Shown here: positions 34,828 through 44,403 of the stretch, piece after piece
Layout of the letters: the number at the start of each line of letters is the position of its first letter
Numbering within the stretch: the first letter of the stretch is position 1
NCBI GenBank assembly: GCA_030601885.1
Contig: JAUWAU010000017.1
Location: 1-64,000, forward strand
DNA from: Armatimonadota bacterium
GTDB taxonomy: Bacteria > Armatimonadota > Zipacnadia > JAUWAU01
Length of the DNA stretch: 64,000 bases
Reading direction: 5' to 3'
The notes under the pieces: generated by a model
What the model was told of the DNA's origin: nothing
The model's input: the letters and a program-made list of their open reading frames with translations, nothing else
Database searches by the model: none
Position numbers and translations under genes: made by a program

Positions 34828-36651
34828 GTGAAAGAGCTTACGCGAAAGAATCGGCCTATTGGTACGGCCGTCGCCATATCGGCAATACTTGTGGCGGCGG
34901 CGCTTTTGCGCCTCTGGGGCCTGACCTGGGGCCTGCCGGACGACACGCACCTGTTCTCCTATCACCCCGACGAGTACTTCTCGCTCGCCACCGTCCTCTC
35001 CGTCGCCCTTGAGGGCGATCCCAACCCCCATTTCTTCAACTACGGCACGCTTTACATGTCCCTGGTCGCTGTCGTGGCTCGTTTCGCGCACCACCTGCCG
35101 ATACACGGCCCCGAGGATTTGACCAAGGCCATGCCGCAGCTCATTCTCGACGCGCGGCTGCTTACTGTGGCGCTGGGAGTGTTGACGGTCGTCCTGGTAT
35201 TCGGTGTCGGCCGCAGCCTGTTTGGCAGAACTGCCGGCCTGGCGGCTGCCGCCAGCCTCGCCGTCATGCCGCTGCACGCGGTTCACGGTCATTATGCCAC
35301 CGTTGACGTCCCGGCGACGTTCTCGATGGTGCTCTGCCTCCTGTTTACGGCGCCCATCCTGGCTTACGCAACCGTATCCCGCCGGCGGGGACGCAGCCGC
35401 AGCCGCGCGTTCGCGCCGGGACGGCTGTACTTCCTGGCCGGCGCGGCCGCTGGGCTTGCAGCCGCCACGAAGTACAATGGCGGCCTCGCCATCATCTTCC
35501 CGTTGGCGGCGCACGTTCTGAGCAACGGCAGAGGAGGGCGCGGCACGCGGGCATGGCTGCGCCTGATCGATCGGCGTGTGGCTCTGACCGTCGGCGCACT
35601 TGTGCTGGGTTTCATCATCGGCTGTCCGTACGCGCTGCTCTCTCCCGCTGAATGGTGGGGGAGCGCGGAGTCATTCCAAGGCGTATCGTACGAGCTACAC
35701 CACATGCGCGTCGGAGAGCATCCCGCCGTCGAGGCGACGCCTCCGGGCCCCGTATTCCATCTGGTTGGCTCCCTGGCGTATGGCCTGGGTTGGCCCATGC
35801 TCGTATTGGCGCTCGCGGCCGTCGTATATGCCGTCGTAAAACGCCGCCGCCGCGACTGGCTGCTGCTCAGCTTCCTCGCGGCCTGGTTCATCATGATCAG
35901 CCTCGCCAACGTCCGGTACATGCGCTATGCCATCCCCATGCTGCCCATTCTTGCCTTGCTCATTGGCCGCATGCTCAACGGGTTTATGCAGCGTGCCCGC
36001 GAGCCGCAGTCGCGGCTGAGGCGAGTGGGCCTTCAGGCACTGAGAATAGCCGCGGTGGCAGCGCTCTGTCACGCGCTGGTGTACACCTGGGCTTACGATG
36101 ATGCGATGGCGTCCGTGACGGGCACGGGCGGGGCGCGGGCGGATTGCCTGCTGCGCGCCGGGGCGGGCGTGGGCGATGCCGTGGGCCTCATATGGCCCCC
36201 GTGGTTCTGCCATCCGCCGGTGGCGTACGTCAACGGTGGGGCCATGCTCAGGGCAATGCCCATCTGGCGGCAGTTTCGCCGGTCGCCGTACGAGGTGCGC
36301 GCCCTCGGCTACGATCCGCCGCAGCAATTGCCGGAGTTCTACGTCGTGACCTCTTTCGAGCTGCGCGATCACGAACGCGTGGGGACGGAGGCATGGCGAA
36401 ACGTCAGCCAAATGTTGGCGACACACTATACGCACGTGGTGCAGTACGACCCGGCCGGGCAACTCGGAAAGCTCCCCGGCGCCGACATGCACAATGCGCC
36501 CATGGACTGGCTGTATCCCTTCCCGCAGATCAATGTGTATCGCCTGAGAAGCGGCGATGGGCCGGCGAGCACGGCGGCGGCCGGAGGTGGCGACGGCCCG
36601 ATGGTGGAAGAGTCTGGCGCAGATGGCCAATGGCCATCTGGTGAACGATAG
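34828..36651 (+). CDS. GT39/ArnT-like membrane glycosyltransferase
   Basis: A 607-residue polytopic protein with about 10-12 helices. The first loop carries the acidic YHPDEYFSL motif near residue 47, as in protein mannosyltransferase (PMT) and ArnT-type transferases, where an Asp/Glu pair takes part in catalysis. HGHYATVDVPATFSM and AGAAAGLAAATKYNGGL are also family-like. It would use a polyprenyl-phosphate sugar to glycosylate proteins or lipids outside the membrane. The large secreted proteins beside it are candidate targets. Start GTG at 34828 has a weak ribosome binding site. Confidence 0.8.
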   Translation: MKELTRKNRPIGTAVAISAILVAAALLRLWGLTWGLPDDTHLFSYHPDEYFSLATVLSVALEGDPNPHFFNYGTLYMSLVAVVARFAHHLPIHGPEDLTKAMPQLILDARLLTVALGVLTVVLVFGVGRSLFGRTAGLAAAASLAVMPLHAVHGHYATVDVPATFSMVLCLLFTAPILAYATVSRRRGRSRSRAFAPGRLYFLAGAAAGLAAATKYNGGLAIIFPLAAHVLSNGRGGRGTRAWLRLIDRRVALTVGALVLGFIIGCPYALLSPAEWWGSAESFQGVSYELHHMRVGEHPAVEATPPGPVFHLVGSLAYGLGWPMLVLALAAVVYAVVKRRRRDWLLLSFLAAWFIMISLANVRYMRYAIPMLPILALLIGRMLNGFMQRAREPQSRLRRVGLQALRIAAVAALCHALVYTWAYDDAMASVTGTGGARADCLLRAGAGVGDAVGLIWPPWFCHPPVAYVNGGAMLRAMPIWRQFRRSPYEVRALGYDPPQQLPEFYVVTSFELRDHERVGTEAWRNVSQMLATHYTHVVQYDPAGQLGKLPGADMHNAPMDWLYPFPQINVYRLRSGDGPASTAAAGGGDGPMVEESGADGQWPSGER

Positions 36652-36702
36652 CTGTGCCTCCTCTTGCTGCGGCGAGGACGGCACTTGACGAGGTGGCACA
36701 CG

Positions 36703-37914
36703 ATGGAGAAGCTGGCTTTGCATGGCGGCGATAAGGCTCACGCCGGCTCGTGGCCCGCATGGCCGATTTGCGAGGAGCGCGACATTGAGCGCATCACGCA
36801 GGTGGCCCGAAGCGGGAAATGGGGCGTGGGCGGGGAGTTGGTTCCGGAGTTCGAGGCGCGCTTCGCCGAGTTCGTCGGCGTTGAGCATTGCACGTGCGTT
36901 ACCAGCGGCACGACGGCGCTCGAAGTGGCCCTGCTGGCCCTCGGCGTCGGGCCCGGTGATGAGGTGATCGTGCCGCCCTATACCTTCATCGCCACGGCGA
37001 GCTCGGCGCTGTACGTGGGTGCCGTCCCCGTCTTTGCCGACATCGATCCGGATACGTTCTGCATCGATCCTGCGAGGATAGAAGAGGTGAGCACCGAGAA
37101 AACGAAGGCGATAATCCCGGTGCACATAGGCGGCAGCCCGTGCGACATGGATGCCATCAACGAGATCGCCCAGAAGCACGATCTCTTCGTCATCGAAGAC
37201 TGCGCACAGGCGCACGGCGCGGAATGGAAGGGCCGACGCGTTGGCGGTCTGGGGCACATCTCGGCTTTTAGCTTTCAAGTGAGCAAGAACATCCCGGCCG
37301 GCGAGGGGGGGGCTGTGTGCACCAGCGATCGGAAGCTGGCGGAGCGTGTCTGGTCGATTCACAATTGCGGTCGCGTCCCAGAAGGAGCCTGGTACCAGCA
37401 CGACATTCTGGGCTGGAACCTGCGCATGACGCAGTTTCAGGCTGCGGTGCTGCTCGGTGGACTCGAGCGCGTTGAGGAGCAGATGAAGCTGCGCGATGCC
37501 AACGGCAAATACCTGTCCCAGCGACTGTCGGAGATCGAGGGCATCACCCCGTCTAAGGACACCCCGGGCGCCACGCGGAATGCGTATCACCTCCACATGA
37601 GCAAGTTCGACGCTGCCGGCTTCGATGGCTTGCCACGCAGCGCTTTCGTGGAGGCGATGCGGGCCGAGGGCGTGCCATTCTCCGCCGGCTACAATCCGCT
37701 GTACAAGTCGCCGGCTATTGTGGCGGCATCACCAGTGGACTACTCTGACGTATGCTGCCCCGCGTGCGAGCGCATCTGCGACCAAGAGGGCCTGTGGCTG
37801 TCCCAGAATGTCCTTCTCGCCTCGCAGAGCGACATGGACGATATTGCTGATGCAGCCCTCAAGGTGCAGCGCAATGTGAGCGCGCTCCTGGCGGCTGCCC
37901 CTGCCTCTGAGTAG
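36703..37914 (+). CDS. DegT/DnrJ/EryC1-family PLP aminotransferase
   Basis: 403 residues. The family signature is complete: HCTCVTSGTTALEVALLALG, GDEVIVPPYTFIATASSA, VIEDCAQAHGAEWKGRRVG and the PLP lysine in FSFQVSKNIPAGEGG. The QxSK form is typical of the glutamine:scyllo-inosose/AHBA-synthase branch rather than of ordinary nucleotide-sugar transaminases. The product is probably an amino sugar or amino-cyclitol. The ATG at 36703 follows GAGGTGG; the frame is open 13 codons upstream. Confidence 0.88.
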   Translation: MEKLALHGGDKAHAGSWPAWPICEERDIERITQVARSGKWGVGGELVPEFEARFAEFVGVEHCTCVTSGTTALEVALLALGVGPGDEVIVPPYTFIATASSALYVGAVPVFADIDPDTFCIDPARIEEVSTEKTKAIIPVHIGGSPCDMDAINEIAQKHDLFVIEDCAQAHGAEWKGRRVGGLGHISAFSFQVSKNIPAGEGGAVCTSDRKLAERVWSIHNCGRVPEGAWYQHDILGWNLRMTQFQAAVLLGGLERVEEQMKLRDANGKYLSQRLSEIEGITPSKDTPGATRNAYHLHMSKFDAAGFDGLPRSAFVEAMRAEGVPFSAGYNPLYKSPAIVAASPVDYSDVCCPACERICDQEGLWLSQNVLLASQSDMDDIADAALKVQRNVSALLAAAPASE

Positions 37915-38019
37915 GTCCGCGCATCCGCGCTCCGTCCCGACAACGACCGCCTGCGGAGCAGAGAGCCCCCCCCAGCGGGGCGCACTGTGCCCCGGCGCTG
38001 GCGCCGATCGACGAGTGAC

Positions 38020-40404
38020 ATGGCGACAAACTGCGCGGCAGCGCACATTCGTGGCGCTCATCTCATCTACGCCTCGCTGGCCGCTCTTCTCGCGGTCTGG
38101 TGCGGCTCACATGCCGCGGCATCGCCGACGCTGCGAGAGGTCTTCCAGCCGAGCCCCGGTCCCTTCCTCGCCCACCTCTTCACTCAGCCCATCGGCCCGC
38201 TGACGGGTGGCGATGAGGTCAATGTGGCCGCCGCGGACTGGGACGGCGATGGCGATATCGACCTCTTTACCGGCTCCCGATATGGCGACCTGCTGTACTT
38301 CCAGAACATCGGCGGCCCCACGCAGGCGCTGTTTGCGCCCGCTCAGCTCATGAACGTCGGCCAAGAGACCGCCGAGCCGGGAGTCGGCGTCCAAGAACTG
38401 GCGCCTGCCGTGGGGGACCTGGATGGCGATGGCGTCCTGGATCTGCTCGTGACCGTCGAACGCGAGGTGTATCTTTATCGAGGCGGGGAGGCGAGTGTTG
38501 CCTCCGGCACCCCGCTTCAGGCGTCCGATGGCGAGCCACTCTTGCCGGAGGATGGCGCGGTGGCTCTGGCGGACGCCGATGGCGATGGGCTCCTGGACGC
38601 GCTGATCGGCACGGACAGCGGACGGGTGCTGCTGGCCCTGAACGTGGGCACTCCGAGCGCGGCGAAGTTTGGCGTCGCCGAGCCGATGCGGCGGGAGGGA
38701 GCGCCCGTTGCGGTGGCGGGACGCGCGCGGGTGACGGCTTGGCGAGACGACGCCGGCGGCCACGTGGCGGTCGGTGGGGACGGCGGCGAGCTGCTCCTTC
38801 TGGACATCACTGCCGCGGAGAAGCCCGGCGCGGTGACCACCTCCCAACTCCACGTGGCGACCGGCGCGCTTGGCGATCTGCAAGGTGAGCCGCTTTCACC
38901 CAGCGCCGCGGACATCGACGGTGATGGCCGCACGGACATCGTACTGGGTACCGGCAGGGGCTTCGTCGCCACCCTCATTCAACAGGCCGGGAGCTCCTTC
39001 AAAGCCGGCGAGCCGCTGCGGCAGCGCGAAGCGCCCATTGACGTGGGTTCGTTCTCAGCCCCGGTCCTCGCGGACTGGGACGGCGACGGCCTTGCCGACC
39101 TTGTCGTCGGCGACGATGCGGGAACGATCCACGTGTTCCCACGCCTCGCCTCGACGCGAGGTGGCGGGGCGGCCGAGCCGGCGTTCGGCCCGGGCTGGCA
39201 GCTCGAGGTCGAGGGGGAGACGATCCGCGTGGACGCAGAGCCCCCCGGTTTCCCCTACGAGTACGTCCAACCTCTGGTCCTGGATTGGGACGGCGACGGG
39301 GACGTGGATCTGCTGGTGGGCGGGGCCGATGGCCGCATTCTGTTGTTCCGCAACGTGGCCCGCGGCGGGCCGCCAAAGCTGGCGCGCCCGGAGCCCCTCG
39401 CGGCCGGGCGCGAGCCCATACGCCACACGGGCTCGGTCAGCATGTACGCTTGCGACTGGAACCTGGACGGCGATCTGGACTTGTTCGTCGGCTCCGGGGC
39501 GCACGTCCATGGCGAATCAACCCTCGGCCTCCTGGGCGGGCTCGTCCCCAGCGCGGCCCGTTGCGGACTTGTGTACTATGAGAACATCGCCGTGTCGCCT
39601 CGGCAGCAGCCGCGCTTCTTCAAGGGCGCCCGGCTCGAAACGCGCGTCCCGGTGACCTTCCCTGCGCCGGCGCTCGAAGATGCGGACCCTCTGGACGTCG
39701 GGATCGTCGGCATCACCGACTGGGACGGCGACGGGAGACGCGATTTCCTCATCAGCGGAACGCTCGGCGGCGTCTATGTGTGCAGCAACCGTATGCGACC
39801 CGGCGCCTACCCCCGTCTGTTCCTCGCGGCTGATCCGGAGGTAGCCCCCAGCGGCAAGATACTCGAGGGCGCCTACGCATGCTCCCTCGCCGACGTGAAC
39901 GGCGACGGCCGAGAGGACATCGTCGCCGGGATGACGCGCTACGGTTTCGTGCGCTGGTTCGACCGCGACTCGCTGCCTACGCCCGTGTACCGGCAGGCCG
40001 TCTTTTCCAGCGACGAACAGTGCACGTGCATCGAGCGTTCTGCGCCACTGCCGCGCGGCGGCACCATTACGAGCTGGCGGATCGCCATCGGCGAAGACAA
40101 CACGCGCACTCAGTATCGGCTGAAGGTATTCCGCGCAAATGGCCGGTACATGGAGCTGGTTGGGCAATCGCGGTGGCGCCGAGTGAAGCCGGGTTGGAAC
40201 GCCTTCTCGTGCACGATCGCCGGCATCCAACGAGGCGATCTGGTCGGCTTCGCCAGCGGGCCTGACGCCGGCAATACCGTCGTCGTGGCGGCCTCCGGTG
40301 GCCCGGGGTTGTGCAGAGTGGGGGAGGACATTGAAGCCGACACACTGCTGAGCTCCTGGAGCCGGATTGACGTCCGCCTGGCTATCGAAGCCACGGTGCA
40401 GTGA
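38020..40404 (+). CDS. Secreted FG-GAP/VCBS repeat protein
   Basis: 794 residues with signal peptide (LIYASLAALLAVWCGSHAAA). About nine calcium-binding repeats of the type DWDGDGDIDLFTGS, DLDGDGVLDLLVT, DADGDGLLDALIG, DIDGDGRTDIVLG, DWDGDGLADLVVG, DWDGDGDVDLLVG and DVNGDGREDIVAG build an integrin-like beta-propeller up to about residue 660. The last 130 residues are a different beta-rich domain. No enzyme motif is seen. The ATG at 38020 was preferred over GTG 37987 because it gives a proper signal peptide. Confidence 0.82.
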   Translation: MATNCAAAHIRGAHLIYASLAALLAVWCGSHAAASPTLREVFQPSPGPFLAHLFTQPIGPLTGGDEVNVAAADWDGDGDIDLFTGSRYGDLLYFQNIGGPTQALFAPAQLMNVGQETAEPGVGVQELAPAVGDLDGDGVLDLLVTVEREVYLYRGGEASVASGTPLQASDGEPLLPEDGAVALADADGDGLLDALIGTDSGRVLLALNVGTPSAAKFGVAEPMRREGAPVAVAGRARVTAWRDDAGGHVAVGGDGGELLLLDITAAEKPGAVTTSQLHVATGALGDLQGEPLSPSAADIDGDGRTDIVLGTGRGFVATLIQQAGSSFKAGEPLRQREAPIDVGSFSAPVLADWDGDGLADLVVGDDAGTIHVFPRLASTRGGGAAEPAFGPGWQLEVEGETIRVDAEPPGFPYEYVQPLVLDWDGDGDVDLLVGGADGRILLFRNVARGGPPKLARPEPLAAGREPIRHTGSVSMYACDWNLDGDLDLFVGSGAHVHGESTLGLLGGLVPSAARCGLVYYENIAVSPRQQPRFFKGARLETRVPVTFPAPALEDADPLDVGIVGITDWDGDGRRDFLISGTLGGVYVCSNRMRPGAYPRLFLAADPEVAPSGKILEGAYACSLADVNGDGREDIVAGMTRYGFVRWFDRDSLPTPVYRQAVFSSDEQCTCIERSAPLPRGGTITSWRIAIGEDNTRTQYRLKVFRANGRYMELVGQSRWRRVKPGWNAFSCTIAGIQRGDLVGFASGPDAGNTVVVAASGGPGLCRVGEDIEADTLLSSWSRIDVRLAIEATVQ

Positions 40405-40749
40405 GGCGGGCATCTCCTGTCCTCGCCATACTCCATCGTAGCCGGATACAGTAGCCTGCTTTCACACTCCCTCAGCAGTCTCCTTCCAGCCCTTTGAGTA
40501 GCATTATGCTGTGTTGTTGAGGCAGTGCTCAGATGCACCGACGTCTGAGCGCGTGGAAAAAAACAGCGGTCACAGAAGGAGACCTGACAGGAGGCAGCGA
40601 AATCTCGCGCGCCGGAAACGACAGGTATTACTGAGTCGATCACGGCCGCGCGAGTCGGACCGGCGCTCGCGCCATGAAGGGAGGGAGAGATCGGCTTTCC
40701 CGAGGGTCATACGGATGCGGACACACCAAGCTGCAAAGGAGGCACAATT
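40405..40749. other. Intergenic region, no gene seen
   Basis: 345 bases with no supportable reading frame. A run GTGGAAAAAAACAGCGG near 40551 is the most AT-rich point. The last bases contain AAAGGAGG, the ribosome binding site of the next gene. Likely holds its promoter, but no clear -35/-10 pair was found. Confidence 0.5.
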
Positions 40750-42336
40750 GTGAGAACTCGGATCTTGTTGACAGTAAGTTTGGTTGCCGTGTGTCTGGTT
40801 CTGGCGAGCTGTGGCGGAGGGGGAGATGGAGCGGCACCACCGCCTCCGGAGGGCATTGACACCACCCAGGCGCTGAATGCGCCACAGGCTACCGACCCGC
40901 AACCGGCAGGCACGGCAAGTCAGAATGCCCTTGAGGAGTGGGAAACGCAGTACCCAACCACCGAGCAGGAGCTGGCGGACGACTTGCAGCAGTTCGTTGC
41001 CCTGTGTACCGCCGATCCTGACGACTCCGGGAGCCAACTGGGCCTGCTCCTCGCCCTGGTGGCAGCCGGCATGTACAACGCGTCGGACTACCTCGGATAT
41101 GACCTCTTCAACGAGCTCAGTCTGAGCAGCGCCGCGGGGGCCTTCGCCCGCGGAACGGTCACTCCCGAGCTCGTGATGGGGCAAGGTGTCGGAACGCTGG
41201 TCACGCGGCCCGGACAGGATAGTGCCACATCCCGCAGCCGGGGTGTGATTCCTGGCACCGACCCGCCGCTGACCACGGAACAGGTGCAGGCTGCCATCGA
41301 GCAACTGGCTCTGCCTGCGCTAGCCAACGCGGTGGTGCGACTGGACGCGCTGGCCGACGCCGCCGGGCCAGATCCTCTGATCAGCTTCACTGCGAACAGC
41401 GACACGTACAGCCTCTACGGCGCCGACTTTGATGCCATCGCCGCTTCCATCCAGCTCGTGCGTGTCTTCCTGCTCCAGCTCGTCGCCTACAATCTCAACC
41501 CCGGGGACTACGACTGGGATGAGGAGCTGCGGCTGAAGGACGCCAACGGCAACGGGATCCTTACCGTCGCCGAGTACGCGCCGCGCGATCCGTTCCTCAC
41601 GCTCAGGTCCCGACAATCCATGGTCAATGCCGGAGCGGCGCTGCGCGGTGCTGTCTCGCGTGGCCGGAGTGCGCTGCAAAACAGGACGTCCGACCCTGAC
41701 CAGCTCCTCAATCAGTTGGAGCTGGGGGACACATCGGAGATAGAAGGCAATTTGCAGGACGCACTCCTCATCCTCAGCGAACCAGTCTCCTTCGAAGCGG
41801 AGTACGGGCGGTACAACTGGAGCACAGGCATGTGGTCCGATGAGGGCACGGCGAATGTGCCGGTCAACGTGGCCTCCATTTGGTCGAATCCCATCTCGGA
41901 CGTCAAGAACCTGTTCCCGCCTCTGACGATAGAATTCCACGGCGGCCGATACACGATGAACATCAACTCCACCCAACACACCGCCTGGTTCGATGTGTGG
42001 GATAGCGAAGCCTGGATGGACGTCAGCGGATGGGGTTACGGCAGCGGGACCATGTCGGACCACCAGGCCGATCTCACTATGAACCCATCCAGTGCCCCAG
42101 CCGAGCAGTGGACATTGACCTTCAGCAACGACTGGACCAGCTTCACGGGCACCGCAAGTGGAACGGCGGAGGAGCTCTACTACGGCTACGATGCGGAGAT
42201 AACTGACTTCCCGGACAACACGTTTAACGGATTGTTCCCCGGGGGGGCAATGACGGATCTGATCGCGCAGGACTACAGCAAGCTCATCCTGCGCTACGGG
42301 AGCTTCGAGATCCCCGTGGCGGACGACTATCCGTGA
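40750..42336 (+). CDS. Lipoprotein of unknown function with an EF-hand-like calcium loop
   Basis: 528 residues starting MRTRILLTVSLVAVCLVLAS with the lipobox cysteine at residue 21, followed by CGGGGDG and a Pro-rich linker. At about residue 263 DANGNGILTVAEY matches a canonical EF-hand loop. The C-terminal third (SFEAEYGRYNWSTGMWSDE, FTGTASGTAEELYYGY) is beta-rich. I recognise no family. GTG start with AAGGAGG 7 bases upstream. It probably sits on the outer membrane or periplasmic face; the following gene encodes an outer-membrane-like protein. Confidence 0.7.
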   Translation: MRTRILLTVSLVAVCLVLASCGGGGDGAAPPPPEGIDTTQALNAPQATDPQPAGTASQNALEEWETQYPTTEQELADDLQQFVALCTADPDDSGSQLGLLLALVAAGMYNASDYLGYDLFNELSLSSAAGAFARGTVTPELVMGQGVGTLVTRPGQDSATSRSRGVIPGTDPPLTTEQVQAAIEQLALPALANAVVRLDALADAAGPDPLISFTANSDTYSLYGADFDAIAASIQLVRVFLLQLVAYNLNPGDYDWDEELRLKDANGNGILTVAEYAPRDPFLTLRSRQSMVNAGAALRGAVSRGRSALQNRTSDPDQLLNQLELGDTSEIEGNLQDALLILSEPVSFEAEYGRYNWSTGMWSDEGTANVPVNVASIWSNPISDVKNLFPPLTIEFHGGRYTMNINSTQHTAWFDVWDSEAWMDVSGWGYGSGTMSDHQADLTMNPSSAPAEQWTLTFSNDWTSFTGTASGTAEELYYGYDAEITDFPDNTFNGLFPGGAMTDLIAQDYSKLILRYGSFEIPVADDYP

Positions 42337-42401
42337 CGGGAGTAGCAGTACGCGACCGGGGCACGGGCGAGGGAGCGCATCGCTATGAGGGAGTGTAGTG
42401 G

Positions 42402-43832
42402 ATGCCTCGCTGGCGCCTTGGCGGGATCAGACATATCGGCGTAGTCCTCGGGCTCGGAGCGGCTCTGGTGTGGCGATGCGACGCCGGGCCGCTCGAGCTC
42501 TTCTGGGACACAACGCCGAGGACCATGCTCAGGGGAGGGCCGGACCTGCCCGGCCCTCTCCTCGGCGTGCCGGACGTCGAGTTCCCCGCGAGCCTCGCCC
42601 ACTCCAACCGTCCCCGACTCTCGACCACGTGGGCCTTCGAGCGCCCGGCCATCTGGTCGCGGGCCGGAAGGCGTGTCGGCGACGTCACCACGACCGGCCT
42701 GAGCTCACTCGAGTTGAGCGGGCCGGTGCTGGATAGCGAAGGGCCCACGAGGTTCGCCTTCGGCGTTGAGCTTCGGCGTCTCGACACGGAGGTGGATCTG
42801 GACCGGCCTCGCTCCGTCACCGCATTCGAAGAGGACGCGAATGCAGAGCGCTTGGCCGTGGGCTATCGAGCCGGCAGGGGGCTCTGCCTCGGCGTGAGCC
42901 TGCACGAGTCGCGGCGCGAGGGCTCCGCCAGCCTCCTCTCGTGGGTCACGGCAGATCGCGAGGCAGTTCGGGACGATATCGAAGTAGGCTTCGACCTCGA
43001 GGCGGACGGCTGGAGCATCGGCGCTGAGCGGCGCAGGCCGGGACGGTTGCTTGGCGCCCAGTTCAGCAGCTTTGACGTGGACAGCTTCACGGGCGTGCGG
43101 GATGGCCGGGTGACGTACCAGGGGCAGTGGCACGGCGACGGCCACGTGTGGGACGCCTACTACCGCCACGGCCGCGACAGGCGCCACTGGTTCATCCAGG
43201 CGCGGCGGCACGAGGTGGAGGGCGATGGCCCCCTGGCCGGCGGCCGCCTCGAGCGCGGCCTTCATCGCTTCAGCAGTCGCCGCACGCTGGTTCGCGCCGG
43301 GTGGCAGGGACACACCAGGCGATGGGAGCATACGGTCTCGCTGGAGTTTGACGATTGGAGCATGCACCTGGATGGCTTCGCCGACACGGAGCCCTTGCCA
43401 CACCCTCTGGGAGAACGGCGAGGCATGGACGGCCGTCTGCGCCTGGAGACCATCGGGGTGCGTGGTGGAGCGGGACGCCGCGTCTCGAGGCACTGCACGC
43501 TGCACGCGGGACTCAGCTTCTTGCGCAGCGAGGTTGATGGCACGCTGATCACGAAGCAGCGAGAGAGCCTCGTGTCCCCAATCAAGACTCGCACAGAGCC
43601 GTCCCTGGATGGGCACATCATCATGGGCTCCGTGAGCGTTGGGGTGAAGTACGCGTCGCGAGATTGGGAGATACTGAGCGCCTACAGCGTGTGGCCTGCG
43701 GACATGTCCCGCTCGCTGCGGAAGGTGCTGAACCCGCCCCCGCCCCCACCCCCTCCGGACCAGCCCAGGCCACCCGGCACGAGCCTGGACTGGAGCCATG
43801 CCGTGGGGCTGGAGGTTACCCGGCAATTCTAA
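42402..43832 (+). CDS. Predicted outer-membrane beta-barrel protein
   Basis: 476 residues. A signal-like segment (IGVVLGLGAALVWRCDAG) is followed by many alternating amphipathic strands (FAFGVELRRLDTEVDLD, ERLAVGYRAGRGLCLGVSL, HTVSLEFDDWSMHLDG) and a final Phe (GLEVTRQF), the usual C-terminal mark for barrel insertion. A Pro run (PPPPPPPP) precedes the last strand. Family unknown. It is 65 bases downstream of the lipoprotein gene and may be co-transcribed. Confidence 0.6.
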   Translation: MPRWRLGGIRHIGVVLGLGAALVWRCDAGPLELFWDTTPRTMLRGGPDLPGPLLGVPDVEFPASLAHSNRPRLSTTWAFERPAIWSRAGRRVGDVTTTGLSSLELSGPVLDSEGPTRFAFGVELRRLDTEVDLDRPRSVTAFEEDANAERLAVGYRAGRGLCLGVSLHESRREGSASLLSWVTADREAVRDDIEVGFDLEADGWSIGAERRRPGRLLGAQFSSFDVDSFTGVRDGRVTYQGQWHGDGHVWDAYYRHGRDRRHWFIQARRHEVEGDGPLAGGRLERGLHRFSSRRTLVRAGWQGHTRRWEHTVSLEFDDWSMHLDGFADTEPLPHPLGERRGMDGRLRLETIGVRGGAGRRVSRHCTLHAGLSFLRSEVDGTLITKQRESLVSPIKTRTEPSLDGHIIMGSVSVGVKYASRDWEILSAYSVWPADMSRSLRKVLNPPPPPPPPDQPRPPGTSLDWSHAVGLEVTRQF

Positions 43833-44100
43833 AAGGCCGGCTGAGGAGCGGGTTCTTCGCCCCCGGGCGGCGGCAAGACCCGGCGAGCTCCCGCACTGCT
43901 CTGCACACGTCACCACAAGCCGGGGGCGCCCATGGGGGGAGCTCATACTCCTTGGGCGTTGGCGTATAGCCTCACATCAGTGCAGTGCAATCGAAGCTCG
44001 GCCTATTGAGGTCGCGCCGGGCCCCGCGGACGCGCCTACTGCCACTTCCGGTCCCCCGAGCAGCACGAGGAGACGTGCTCGATGTGAGTGTAGGGAGTGC
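43833..44100. other. Intergenic region downstream of the small RNA array
   Basis: No gene seen. On the minus strand GAGCACGTCTCCTCGTGCTG near 44080-44061 forms a short hairpin about 40-60 bases beyond the 3' end of the permuted tRNA-like RNA. It has no U-run but could end that transcript. The two converging transcription units (beta-barrel gene and RNA array) meet here. Confidence 0.35.
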
Positions 44101-44118
44101 CGACGGACGAGGGGTGCG

Positions 44119-44204
44119 GAGTCGTAGAGATAGCGCTCTGCCAATTGAGCTACCGGCCCAGAGGTGGACCGGGCGGGACTCGAACCCGCAAACCATGTAG
44201 ACCC
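44119..44204 (-). ncRNA. YrlA-like Y RNA with a circularly permuted tRNA module (RNA 1)
   Basis: Reading the minus strand 5' to 3': GGGUC (44204-44200), a T arm GCGGG-UUCGAGU-CCCGC (44189-44173), CCGGUCC (44172-44166), loop ACCUCU, GGGCCGG (44159-44153), UA, a D arm GCUC-AAUUGGCA-GAGC (44150-44135), then GACUC (44123-44119). CCGGUCC and GGGCCGG form a 7-bp acceptor-like stem closed by the loop, so the order T arm, acceptor, D arm is a tRNA permuted through the anticodon. GGGUC pairs with GACUC to form the outer stem. This is the plan described for YrlA-type Y RNAs, which bind Ro60; the ro60 gene lies about 400 bases upstream on the same strand. True RNA ends are not known. Confidence 0.75.
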
Positions 44205-44206
44205 TT

Positions 44207-44242
44207 AGGATTGCCCGAATTCCGCGGAATTCGGGCAATCCT
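44207..44242. repeat. 36-base perfect palindrome
   Basis: Each half is 18 bases (AGGATTGCCCGAATTCCG and its exact complement), so the whole could form an uninterrupted cruciform or a hairpin RNA. It abuts the 5' side of RNA 1, between the GGAATGCC box (44253-44246) and the GGGUC stem strand, a place where the two sister elements have 0 or 1 base. Confidence 0.8.
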
Positions 44243-44403
44243 CGCGGCATTCCGTCAGCAGAAAACGTATTTGTATCCGAGAATCACGGTGAGATAGGTG
44301 CGCGCCGCAGCAAGTGACCGCGGCGCGCGCCTGCCATGTCGGGCGCGGATGCAATGACGTGTGCATTCCGCGCGAGCCAAGATCAGTTGGCGGACAAGGG
44401 ATC

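Noticed and set aside
44119..44204. A conventional tRNA gene
   Set aside because: T-loop and D-loop words are present, but the T arm comes before the D arm, the acceptor stem is closed by a loop, and there is no anticodon loop between D and T arms in the normal order.
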